Assembly (NCBI GenBank): GCA_024195265.1
Contig: JAJLRJ010000013.1
Coordinates: 9,523,832 to 9,587,831 of the forward strand
DNA: 64,000 bases
Source of the DNA: Dendrophyllia cribrosa
Lineage: Eukaryota > Cnidaria > Anthozoa > Scleractinia > Dendrophylliidae
Reading direction: 5' to 3'
Shown here: piece after piece, positions 58,201 through 64,000 of the stretch
Numbering within the stretch: the stretch's first letter is position 1
Layout of the letters: every line of letters begins with the position of its first letter
Notes under the pieces: generated by a model
Databases searched by the model: none
Seen by the model: only the letters and a program-made list of their open reading frames with translations
What the model was told of the DNA's origin: nothing
Program-made: the position numbers and the translations under genes

Positions 58201-59173
58201 CATTTTTCATATTAATCAATCCCTTTGCACTATTTCTTAGTTCTTGAGGTAAGTTAATGTATGAAGAGCCTCTCATTGGTTGAAATTTCACTATGTTAAG
58301 ATAATGATTATCAACAGATTGAATAGTCCAACCAGATCCTTCTGAAATCCAAACTGCGATCTTGTTTAATATGTTTTGCTTTGACACTTGTAGTGATTCA
58401 GTGATCTCTAGATTGTTTATGATTGTTTGGGGTATACTGTTGAAATAAGCAGTTTTATATATTGTATTTCCATTTGACTCTTTTTCAAATGTAACCACAA
58501 GCGTTTCAATAAATTTTAGACCCTTCATATCAGTTAGTATACTTATAATGTGATATGCGACTGCCTTTCTTGTGTTTTGGAGTTGTACTAGCGGGTCTTT
58601 GTTATTTTTTATACTAATTTTAAAAGACTTTGTATAGCCTTTCAGAGCTTTATCAACTTGCTCTATTTTAGTCCTTGGTGTTGGGACTGGTATCTTAGTC
58701 CTTGGTGTTGGGACTGGTTTTTTGGTTCTTGGTGCTGGCACTGGTTTGTAATCATCCCTGAATTCTAATGGCGGTGGAATGATATTTTCTTCATATGCTT
58801 GCACCATCTGCTTTACATTCCTCCGAGGAGTGGGGATTGGTTTCCTTGGTTTGTAACCCTCCTTGAAGGCTGGTAGTGGTGGAATGATATTGTCTTCATA
58901 TGCTTGCACCATCTGCTGTACATTCCTCCGAGGAGTGGGGATTGGTTTCCTTGGTTTGTTATCATCAATTTTAGACTGCTGTTGTATATATTGATGCCAC
59001 AACAGTTTTATTTGTGCATTCTGCTGTAACAACATGTTGATTAGCTTAGATTTGCTTTGTTTCTTGAGAGTATTCTTATCCATACTACTAGTTGAGATAA
59101 TTTTTTTGCTTGCGTGGCGCGATGCTGGCATCAGACTGCGGCCTGATGTGTTATTTTTCTTATTTGTTGTCAT
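55202..59173 (-). CDS. polB: Protein-primed DNA polymerase B
   Basis: 1323 residues, intact. The N-terminal tail (about 75-175) has five to six proline-rich PxPTPR-type repeats. A conserved cnidarian-Polinton region follows, with a C2H2-like finger near 445 (FCMHCLQCFNSERV). Exonuclease motifs: FVIYADFEAL (about 498), FHNLRGYDSHF (about 650) and YLKSDILLLADVF (about 805). An endonuclease VII-like zinc module lies between ExoI and ExoII (CHICNKKYTDKD, DHCHITGRYRG, HQECN; about 594-634). Polymerase motifs: YLDANNLYGWAM (A, about 906), KLMNNSVFGKT (B, about 1072) and FTDTDSLTYEI (C, about 1166). It replicates the element from a protein primer. Divergent from the HNH gene with an 89-base shared promoter region. 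Confidence 0.93.
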   Translation of the reverse strand: MTTNKKNNTSGRSLMPASRHASKKIISTSSMDKNTLKKQSKSKLINMLLQQNAQIKLLWHQYIQQQSKIDDNKPRKPIPTPRRNVQQMVQAYEDNIIPPLPAFKEGYKPRKPIPTPRRNVKQMVQAYEENIIPPPLEFRDDYKPVPAPRTKKPVPTPRTKIPVPTPRTKIEQVDKALKGYTKSFKISIKNNKDPLVQLQNTRKAVAYHIISILTDMKGLKFIETLVVTFEKESNGNTIYKTAYFNSIPQTIINNLEITESLQVSKQNILNKIAVWISEGSGWTIQSVDNHYLNIVKFQPMRGSSYINLPQELRNSAKGLINMKNEDNECFRWCHIRHLNPQDKYPQRIKKVDKQFIENLDYSGIEFPVTTKQYNKIEKQNNININVFGYEEKQPYPIYVSKEKYEDCINLLLITENENKHYVLIKDFDKLMYNQTKHKERKHFCMHCLQCFNSERVLTDHKENCMQLNGKQAIKMPDKDNNILKFNNFQKQQPVPFVIYADFEALTEKISGCQPNNDKSYTEAYQKHITCSFGFKVVCCYDDKYTKPVQIYRGEKAVYKFMEKMIEEVKYCKNIIKKEFNKPLKMTKDDEEEFQKAKECHICNKKYTDKDIQVRDHCHITGRYRGSAHQECNLQLKIDPSKIKIPVIFHNLRGYDSHFIMQEIGAIVKKHTYKNNKGEEKQMIINAIPNNMEKYMAFMLGNHLTFLDSFQFMSSSLEKLVSNLPKESLKYTSQKFKGKKLDLMSQKGVYPYDYIDSFDKFNEKLPPKEEFYSILNNEHISDEDYKHAQNVWNTFNLQDMGEYHDLYLKSDILLLADVFENFRKTCLEYYILDPCHYFTSPGLSWDAMLKMTDIKLELMTDIDMFQFIEKGMRGGISYIAHRYGKANNKYMKSYDEKAPSKYIMYLDANNLYGWAMSQYLPTGGFRWMTNSQIDKIDLAKYKEDSKKGLILEVDLEYPRELHVSHNDYPLGPEKVSVTKDMLSDYAKTIAVKYNISTGLVHKLIPTLNNKEKYVLHYRNLQLYTDLGLKVTKVHRVLEFNQSPWLKQYIDFNTEKRKNAKNAFEKDFFKLMNNSVFGKTMENIRKRVDVRLVTDEKKLLIMAAKPTYVSSKIFNENLVAIHKIKETLTLNRPAYVGMCILDLSKTLMYDFHYNYIKKKYGEKAKLLFTDTDSLTYEIEAEDVYSDFWKDRNRFDNSDYAQDSQYFDKTNKKVICKFKDEAAGISITEFVGLRSKMYSYIKDNQLGGKTAKGNKKSVIRKDIQHGNYKDTLFNNKQMYHKMKTIISQNHQIASYKINKVSLSCFDDKRYILEDGITSYAYGHYKI

Positions 59174-59262
59174 TAATAATTATTACTCACCATCTCCTTA
59201 AGTCAAAATGGGTTTTTATTTTTTCCAATCTGATATAAAGAAATGGTTCTTTTTTATATGTA

Positions 59263-60015
59263 ATGACAACAATAATGACAATCAATGAGTGCGTTTATCG
59301 TGTTCACCAATATTATGACCTATATGGGGCTGATAAGGATGGATATATCATCAATATTATCAAAAAAGTACCGATGAAAGGGGTCAAGAGACGTGACGGC
59401 TATCTTTCATGTAATGTTAGAAAATACTGTGGTAACCAAAAAACAATGAGCATCCATCGATTCATCTGGGAATGTTTCAATGGTCCTATACCAGAAGGTA
59501 AAGTGATTGACCATATCAATAATAAGAAGGATGACAACCGCCTTTGTAATCTACAGCTTGTTACACAGCAACAGAATTGTAAGAAGGCTGCTAAGCATCG
59601 TGATTATTCATTTGTTGCTCAAAATCATAAAAACAGGAAATGCGTGAAAGCTACTAATTTGACCACTAAAGAAGTTACATTTTATAATAGCATGCATGCC
59701 ATTCAACAACATATTGGTATAAATGCCGGTATTGTTAAGATGGTGTGTGAGGGGCTCAATAACTGTAAATCAGGCCGATCAAAGACGGATGGCCATTATT
59801 ACACATTTCAGTATATCAAAAAAGAAGAATTACCAGATCACTACAAGAGATCAGCTAATAAAAAACCAAAAAGAGTATCAGATGAAGATAAGAGAGAAAC
59901 TATTAAGAAATGGTTAGATAAGGAATATATATGCCCAAAATGTGACAAGGTTATCAAAAATAAAAGCAAATATATTCATATGAAAATATGTGTAATAGAT
60001 ACCCAGAAACAATGA
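59263..60015 (+). CDS. Free-standing HNH endonuclease with NUMOD-like and zinc-finger parts
   Basis: A 250-residue HNH protein. The core is SIHRFIWECFNGPIPEG (His 65), VIDHINNKKDDNRLCNL (Asp83-His84, Asn 96), the HNH_3 pattern of phage homing endonucleases. A NUMOD1-like DNA-binding segment follows (CVKATNLTTKEVTFYNSMHAI, split by a loop). The C-terminus has a CCHC finger (Cys224, Cys227, His239, Cys243). It is the only plus-strand gene in this part and sits between polB and integrase, the classic place for a selfish endonuclease that cuts element copies lacking it. ATG at 59263 was chosen; a second in-frame ATG is four codons on. Convergent with integrase. Confidence 0.85.
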   Translation: MTTIMTINECVYRVHQYYDLYGADKDGYIINIIKKVPMKGVKRRDGYLSCNVRKYCGNQKTMSIHRFIWECFNGPIPEGKVIDHINNKKDDNRLCNLQLVTQQQNCKKAAKHRDYSFVAQNHKNRKCVKATNLTTKEVTFYNSMHAIQQHIGINAGIVKMVCEGLNNCKSGRSKTDGHYYTFQYIKKEELPDHYKRSANKKPKRVSDEDKRETIKKWLDKEYICPKCDKVIKNKSKYIHMKICVIDTQKQ

Positions 60016-60220
60016 ATATCTCTGGCTACCGTATATATACAGAGCAATAACAGAATATATACTGTGATACAATATATGTCCTGTGTTACTATCCAATATA
60101 TACCACGAGCCATCTCTTTATGTTATATCCCTTTTACTCTATAATTGAATCTCGAGTCATAAACCTCGAAGTTCCTCTCTATTAGACGCTTATGCTTCCG
60201 ACGGCTAATTTGGATAGGTC

Positions 60221-60253
60221 GATAGTATCCCCTCGTGGGGGGAATACTCTATC
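60221..60253. terminator. G/C hairpin between convergent HNH and integrase genes
   Basis: GATAGTATCCCC TCGT GGGGGGAATACTCTATC forms an imperfect stem in the 287-base space between convergent genes, comparable to the smaller hairpin at 9476-9489. Confidence 0.4.
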
Positions 60254-60302
60254 ATGCCATGGTTTTTTCATTATACTATATACATAATATATTCTTATAT
60301 AT

Positions 60303-61262
60303 TTATAGTGCGTTTAAATCCTTCATTGGTATCCAGCTGTTAAAATCATCACTATATCCCTTCCACTTCACCAAAGCTTGCTTCTTTTTATAATCTCTCC
60401 GAATGACTTTATCAATACGGAAAACATCCTGCTTTGCTTTTAATAGTTCAGGTTCATAAAAACTCCCTTGTATGTCTTCACCTCTGAGATCTTTTACTTT
60501 GTATGTTATTGGATTAGTGTATTGGATCTTATCAACTGTAAACACTTCTTCTGTCCAATTTGGTGTGTAACTCTTGTCAAACACATTCCGTTTATACTTA
60601 GATATTCGGACCTTATCACCTATTTTAAATTTTGGTTTCTGTTTTAATGTTTCTATATCACCATACAAATTGAAGTAAACAGTTCCTTCATTCCTCTTAT
60701 CAGATGCTTCAACGGGTGTCATCTTTATGCTTGAATGTTTTGTGTTGTTGTACTGTTTTACTAGTTTGGGGAGCATATCTAAATACTGTGTATTGCCTTG
60801 AACAGTGAACTGCTTCCACATTTTAGACTTGATTGTCCTATTCCATCTTTCAACTATTGATGACTTCTCTTCATTCTCAGTTGAGTACATATGTATCCCA
60901 TTTTTCTCTAATAGGTCTTTCACATGTTTGTTATAGAATTCTGTTCCCTTGTCAACCCATAGATATTGAGGTTTTCTGCCTTCCTTGAATATTGTTTTGA
61001 ATGCTTCAGTGATAGATTCGCCTTTCTTATCCTTCAATGGGACAATCCAACCATATTTGCTGAAGACATCAATAACCATAGGAAGATATCGATAACCTTT
61101 ATTCCATTTACTAAACTGTTGCATTTCAACTAGATCACTTGCCCATATTTCATCAATATAATTTGTGATTACACGCCGTCGAATGAAGTTGCGTTTTATG
61201 GGTGCATGTAACTCATCAGCTAATTTTTCTTGCCAGTTTTCTTCACTCGACGGCTTTTTCCG
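60303..61262 (-). CDS. int: Retroviral-type integrase with chromodomain (entered by -1 frameshift)
   Basis: Polinton integrase of the DDE type. First Asp in IWASDLVEM, second in LWVDKGTEF, Glu in ENEEKSSIVERWNR. A C-terminal SH3-like part (KFKIGDKVRISKYK) and a chromodomain (VIRRDYKKKQALVKWKGY, DFNSWIPMKDL) end the protein. The frame is open from an upstream stop near 61299, but the first AUG (61124) lies after the first catalytic Asp, so translation must begin earlier. No AUG exists between the stop and that Asp. I start the feature at the codon read after a -1 slip at 61262 from the PLA2-like frame, giving about 319 residues. Non-AUG initiation or splicing are alternatives. It inserts the element into host DNA; the chromodomain may direct it to marked chromatin. 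Confidence 0.85.
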   Translation of the reverse strand, partial: RKKPSSEENWQEKLADELHAPIKRNFIRRRVITNYIDEIWASDLVEMQQFSKWNKGYRYLPMVIDVFSKYGWIVPLKDKKGESITEAFKTIFKEGRKPQYLWVDKGTEFYNKHVKDLLEKNGIHMYSTENEEKSSIVERWNRTIKSKMWKQFTVQGNTQYLDMLPKLVKQYNNTKHSSIKMTPVEASDKRNEGTVYFNLYGDIETLKQKPKFKIGDKVRISKYKRNVFDKSYTPNWTEEVFTVDKIQYTNPITYKVKDLRGEDIQGSFYEPELLKAKQDVFRIDKVIRRDYKKKQALVKWKGYSDDFNSWIPMKDLNAL

Positions 61263-61268
61263 TTTTTT
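61175..61268 (-). promoter_or_regulatory. Candidate -1 ribosomal frameshift signal, PLA2-like to integrase
   Basis: On the minus strand: A AAA AAC (61268-61262), in phase with the PLA2-like ORF (codons AAA at 61267 and AAC at 61264); a 7-nt spacer GGAAAAA; then a 14-bp stem GCCGTCGAGTGAAG (61254-61241) pairing with CTTCATTCGACGGC (61188-61175), with one G-U pair and a 52-nt loop. Slipping by -1 leads straight into the integrase frame. AAAAAAC with a 5-9 nt spacer and a stable stem is the standard retroviral design. Confidence 0.8.
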
Positions 61269-61864
61269 GAAACTCCGAGACCTAGTTTCTGTTTCATATC
61301 AATCGTGTTCCTAGCCAACCAATGCCCCCATTGTCTCTGATCATATGGTATTTCATCTAAAGCTTTGACCATTTTTCGGTCTGCCTTATTTTTACATTTC
61401 CTGTCATCCTTACAAACAGAATAATCAACATCATGCTGCATAGCAATAGTATCTGTTTTACCTGTTGGTTGATCATATATTTCCAATATTTCACCAGTAT
61501 TAGGATCATATTTCACTTGACTATTCAAATCATTATAAGGCCCAGTATATTTATGACCTGGTAATGTCCAACCACCTTTTGGCTTAGGTAGCATCCCAAT
61601 GGCCTTATGTATATCAACAGCACCACCATGAAGAGGGTCCAGTTTTCGGCTTATATCACCAGTAAAACTGTCAAGCGCTTGATCCAGATATTTGTTAGCC
61701 ATACCTTTTATTTTTTGTTTAGCAAAATCTGATTTAATAGCCTTTGAAGCACCAATTCTCCCAAGATTAAACAACCCATTAATACCAGCCTTCATAGCTA
61801 TTTCACCAAGACTGTGGGAATTTGCTATATCAAATAAGCCCGCCCCTTCAGACGGGCCTTTTAG
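61220..61864 (-). CDS. Phospholipase A2-like (VP1u-type) protein
   Basis: The viral PLA2 signature is complete here: GHKYTGPYNDLNSQV (calcium loop), then AMQHDVDYSVCKDDRKC (HDxxY catalytic pair with flanking Cys), in the middle of the protein. A basic tail (SKNGKSRRVKKTGKKN) ends it. The frame can start at Met 61795 (191 residues) or be entered from the zinc-ribbon ORF by a -1 slip at 61864, as drawn. LHGG-A fits an adenain cleavage site, which could free the enzyme part. Its 3' end overlaps the integrase frame and carries the second slippery site. In parvoviruses this domain opens endosomal membranes; the same entry role is inferred. Confidence 0.82.
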   Translation of the reverse strand, partial: LKGPSEGAGLFDIANSHSLGEIAMKAGINGLFNLGRIGASKAIKSDFAKQKIKGMANKYLDQALDSFTGDISRKLDPLHGGAVDIHKAIGMLPKPKGGWTLPGHKYTGPYNDLNSQVKYDPNTGEILEIYDQPTGKTDTIAMQHDVDYSVCKDDRKCKNKADRKMVKALDEIPYDQRQWGHWLARNTIDMKQKLGLGVSKNGKSRRVKKTGKKN

Positions 61865-61870
61865 TTTCCC
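61836..61870 (-). promoter_or_regulatory. Candidate -1 ribosomal frameshift signal, zinc ribbon to PLA2-like (copy B)
   Basis: G GGA AAC (61870-61864) in phase with the zinc-ribbon ORF, stop codon at 61863-61861, then a hairpin AAG-G-CCCGTC / GGCGGG-CTT (61860-61851 with 61844-61836; one bulge, one G-U). The spacer is 3 nt to the outer pairs or 7 nt to the CCCGTC core. Same layout as copy A (424-457) with a different stem sequence. Confidence 0.75.
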
Positions 61871-62019
61871 TTATTGGAGACAAATCGGCTTTTTATTATT
61901 CCACAAGAAGAACATTGTGATTTCAACATCAATCGATTGTTTCTAGTTCTTACATATCGTTCAGAACCAGGTACTGATTCCGTCTGTCGTTTTTCCTTCA
62001 CGCAATATGTTTTGACCAT
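61861..62019 (-). CDS. Small zinc-ribbon protein (DUF5679-like)
   Basis: 52 residues beginning MVKTYCVKEKRQTESVPGSE and containing SQCSSCGIIKSRF. Only one Cys pair (C-x2-C) remains certain, fewer Cys than the copy A version (C-x-C-x2-C). The ending (GN then stop) and the slippery heptamer are conserved. ATG at 62019 follows TATATAA immediately. As the first frame of a possible three-part polyprotein it may serve as the N-terminal domain of the PLA2-like and integrase products. Confidence 0.7.
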   Translation of the reverse strand: MVKTYCVKEKRQTESVPGSERYVRTRNNRLMLKSQCSSCGIIKSRFVSNKGN

Positions 62020-62032
62020 TTATATATATAAG
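62020..62032 (-). promoter_or_regulatory. TATA-type start-proximal promoter
   Basis: ACTTATATATATAAATGG on the minus strand joins the TATA-like run to the start codon of the zinc-ribbon gene, with TAAATG at the ATG. Copy A has the same element at 610-621 (TATATATAATGG). Similar motifs precede the ATPase, membrane protein and penton genes. Confidence 0.45.
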
Positions 62033-62521
62033 TTAGATATTTCTAAAATAATTTTCGATGAATCTCACGTTCTTCATTGTGTCATATATATCGAACACTT
62101 CCAATAAATCATTATAAGATACCCCCTTATTCATTTCGTTCAGAAAGTATAAACAGAAGTAGCCACATGTAGACGTTTTTATGTTTTGGATTTGGTTGTT
62201 TTGGTGAAGCAGTGTCATCTTCCTTCTTTTCGCATGATTTACGATCTCTTGAAATGGAGGCATACCAAAACTGTCAAAATAATTTATCACGTTGTCTTTT
62301 ACATAAGTTGTAACCCAATGAGATCCTGCCATATAACTAGGTTCTAGATTGTAAATAAATAATGCTTGGCTATGATTATGTGGAACTCTTTCATCCCTTG
62401 ACAGAACATTATTGATTGGGATGTTTAAATATTTGCACCAATGTATTAGATTGTGATTACTTAACGGGATGTCTTTGTGGAATTTTATACTATTTGGCCG
62501 AGTAATGGTATCGAATTCCAT
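62033..62521 (-). CDS. Adenain-type maturation protease
   Basis: 162 residues, intact. Catalytic set: His68 (AGSHW), Asp83 (NYFDSFG), Gln112, Cys119 (TSTCGYF); the Gln-Cys distance of seven matches adenovirus protease. The length is somewhat shorter than adenain (about 200). It should cleave pVI-like, PLA2-like and core precursors at xGG-x sites in the immature particle. The start ATG lies inside the end of the pVI-like gene (37-base overlap, -1 frame). The segment 62123-62299 is nearly identical to copy A. Confidence 0.9.
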   Translation of the reverse strand: MEFDTITRPNSIKFHKDIPLSNHNLIHWCKYLNIPINNVLSRDERVPHNHSQALFIYNLEPSYMAGSHWVTTYVKDNVINYFDSFGMPPFQEIVNHAKRRKMTLLHQNNQIQNIKTSTCGYFCLYFLNEMNKGVSYNDLLEVFDIYDTMKNVRFIENYFRNI

Positions 62522-63321
62522 GTTTTGTTTTGTGGGGTACCTAGGAGACCTGTTAGTAGACCTTTTCCCTTTTTTTTTCTTTGGAGCTTTTTTTTTTTAA
62601 TCCCCATACCTATCGTATTATCAGGCCAATTCCCATAAAATGGAGGTGGTCGTCTATATGCACCAATTCTCGGAGCTCCATGACCTCCCTTTTTCTTAAT
62701 AGCACCCATTCGAGGGGCACCACTTCCGCGTTTTTTAAGCATAGCATCCATTATTAATGGTATACCGATTGAAGCTAGCAAGGTGCCCAGGAAGCCACCT
62801 GTTTGGGTTTTTGTAGGCTTCACATTGACACCTGAACCTGATTGGAGGGCATTTAAGATATCCTTCTTCTGTTTCATCGTTAAAAGATGCTTATATTCTA
62901 TAAGCTTATCAATTTTGTCTTGTGGTATGAGAAATCCACCTGTCTGAACACCACTCCCGGATATTGCTCGAACCACTTGAGAAGCCCCTTCTGAAGCCAA
63001 CCCTCCTAAAGCTGCTAAACCAAGGGTTTTACCAATAGTAGGTAAAGCAGCACGTCCAAGGCTTAGAATGGTAGTCAATAAACTTCCGCCGACTTGTCTT
63101 TTGATATTAGTCTTAGCCAGCTTAATGTCCATCCCTTTCTTCAATAACCGATTCTTCTCCAATCTATTCACAACCGTCTGTGGGACATATAGAGTATCCT
63201 TCCCGCGGAGAGAGTCCTTTGTCAGCCTTAGAACAATCGTTTCCCTCTTATGGTAGGCATTGCTAAGATTCTTCTTTTGATTTTCTGATAGTTTCACATT
63301 AATCTCATAAAGTTGAGTCAT
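62485..63321 (-). CDS. pVI-like / pX-like virion protein
   Basis: 278 residues from the Met at 63321, chosen because it aligns with the copy A start (MTQL); the frame is open 15 codons further upstream. Same plan as copy A: basic N-terminus, RQVGGSLLTTIL and GFLGTLLASIGIPL hydrophobic stretches each just after a GG, then GSGAPRMG, HGAPRIG and PDNTIGMGIKKKK. Three adenain-type sites (QVGG-S, QTGG-F twice) are at the same places as in copy A. The C-terminus is longer (KGLLTGLLGTPQNK...) and overlaps the protease start. Likely an internal, membrane-active capsid protein. Confidence 0.7.
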   Translation of the reverse strand: MTQLYEINVKLSENQKKNLSNAYHKRETIVLRLTKDSLRGKDTLYVPQTVVNRLEKNRLLKKGMDIKLAKTNIKRQVGGSLLTTILSLGRAALPTIGKTLGLAALGGLASEGASQVVRAISGSGVQTGGFLIPQDKIDKLIEYKHLLTMKQKKDILNALQSGSGVNVKPTKTQTGGFLGTLLASIGIPLIMDAMLKKRGSGAPRMGAIKKKGGHGAPRIGAYRRPPPFYGNWPDNTIGMGIKKKKLQRKKKGKGLLTGLLGTPQNKTWNSIPLLGQIV

Positions 63322-63400
63322 TTTGTTGTATATATTATATGTTATATAATTCTGGTTACAAAACATATATTATATAAGGAATATCTTATTACTTTTGGTA

Positions 63401-64000
63401 CTATACAATAACCAATTCATTACCTACCTTGTCAATGACAACTGTTTCATCATATAGGACGATAGCATGTATGTTGAAAGGACTGTCTCCAGCACTATTA
63501 GCATTGAGTTTATACCTAAAAATCAACTGTTTGGGGTCTCTTGTTACTTTCTCTGCTTGATATGATAGATCGAAATAGATTAGTGGATAGAGACTATTAT
63601 AATTAGCTAGATTCAACTGGGTTCCGGTGTTGTAATCAGTCCTTCTCATTGCATAAGACATTAAATCGTTGAAGATTCTTACTTTACTCTCACTGTCATA
63701 CTCTGTTTCTGGGTAGAAAACTCCATTTCCATATTCTAGACGACATGTTGTCAAATAACTACCATTTCCACGATCGGCATTTAGGTTGAAAGTATCAAAT
63801 TCGTATGGATTGGTCTCTGAATTGTTTGATTTAGCTCGTTGCAGGTACACAAAAATCGCTTTAACATTGTCAATACTAGAAGAAATCTGGAAGAATCCAC
63901 TACTATGTGTTGGTGCAGACACTTCATACATTTCTCTGAGATACGTCCACTCACTTGGTTTCAAATAAGAGCTGATGAATTCATTATACAAACTGTCCTT
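63401..64000 (-). CDS. Major capsid protein, C-terminal part (cut by window end)
   Basis: About 200 C-terminal residues of the capsid protein, with no frame break. Matches copy A throughout: LREMYEVSAPTHSSGFFQIS, FYPETEYDSESKVRIFNDL, TQLNLANYNSLYPLIYFDL and the ending IDKVGNELVIV. The frame is open through 64000, so the N-terminal half lies outside. The intact state confirms that the breaks in copy A are specific to that copy. Confidence 0.78.
   Translation of the reverse strand, partial: KDSLYNEFISSYLKPSEWTYLREMYEVSAPTHSSGFFQISSSIDNVKAIFVYLQRAKSNNSETNPYEFDTFNLNADRGNGSYLTTCRLEYGNGVFYPETEYDSESKVRIFNDLMSYAMRRTDYNTGTQLNLANYNSLYPLIYFDLSYQAEKVTRDPKQLIFRYKLNANSAGDSPFNIHAIVLYDETVVIDKVGNELVIV

Larger units (their letters stand above)
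54611..64000. mobile_element. Polinton/Maverick copy B, left part, apparently intact
   Basis: Begins AGTAGTATAGTAG at the break in the 105-bp repeat. Polintons are known to start with AG and make 6-bp target duplications, so the edge is well supported; CACCCT or a shifted 6-mer would be the duplication. Gene order: polB (-), HNH endonuclease (+), integrase, PLA2-like, zinc ribbon, protease, pVI-like and major capsid (all -). No frameshift or internal stop was found in any of these. The element continues past the window end. Confidence 0.88.

Noticed and set aside
62485..62610. A AAA AAG in phase near the end of the pVI-like ORF, with the protease in the -1 frame
   Set aside because: The protease has its own AUG at 62521, copy A lacks the heptamer at this place, AAAAAAG is weak in eukaryotes, and no stable stem was found downstream.

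Overview
The window looks like a piece of an animal genome, most likely a cnidarian (coral or sea anemone). The protein families, the dense TTAA- and TA-flanked inverted-repeat elements and the retroelement remnants all fit that. The assignment is inferred from protein style, not from a host marker gene. I could not support any ordinary single-copy host gene. Nearly everything recognisable is mobile DNA.

Region 1 (1-10190) is most of a Polinton/Maverick, a virus-like self-replicating element, truncated by the window start. The minus strand carries a PLA2-like protein, a small zinc-ribbon protein, an adenain-type protease, a pVI-like virion protein, the major capsid protein, a small basic protein, a penton-like minor capsid protein, a 135-aa protein and a PPxY protein. 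A divergent promoter leads into the plus-strand packaging ATPase, fibre-like protein, a 133-aa protein and a membrane protein. A VLTF3-like zinc protein follows on the minus strand. At least six genes carry single-base frameshifts, so this copy (A) is decayed or badly sequenced.

Region 2 (10190-34350) holds a polB 3' fragment and an unknown ORF between inverted repeats, a LINE remnant, many foldback/MITE elements (several with TTAA target duplications), simple repeats and a tandem duplication of about 1.5-1.7 kb. Region 3 (34350-54610) holds two 20-bp minisatellite arrays in opposite orientation. Between them lie a BEL/Pao remnant, a degraded Ty3/Gypsy element (gag, MYND finger, protease, RT, RNase H, integrase) and a nest of TTAA-flanked elements that splits a 5S-rRNA-like sequence.

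Region 4 (54611-64000) is a second Polinton (copy B) entering from its left end: polB, an HNH endonuclease, integrase, PLA2-like, zinc ribbon, protease, pVI-like and the start of the capsid gene. All reading frames here are open. Its two key overlaps carry classic -1 ribosomal frameshift signals. The zinc-ribbon ORF ends in G GGA AAC followed by the stop codon and a GC-rich hairpin; the same design is present in copy A. The PLA2 ORF contains A AAA AAC, a 7-nt spacer and a 14-bp stem, exactly where the integrase frame must be entered. The integrase frame has no AUG upstream of its first catalytic Asp. This suggests a zinc-ribbon/PLA2/integrase polyprotein made by two successive -1 frameshifts, like gag-pro-pol of some retroviruses. 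It is the most interesting signal in the window.
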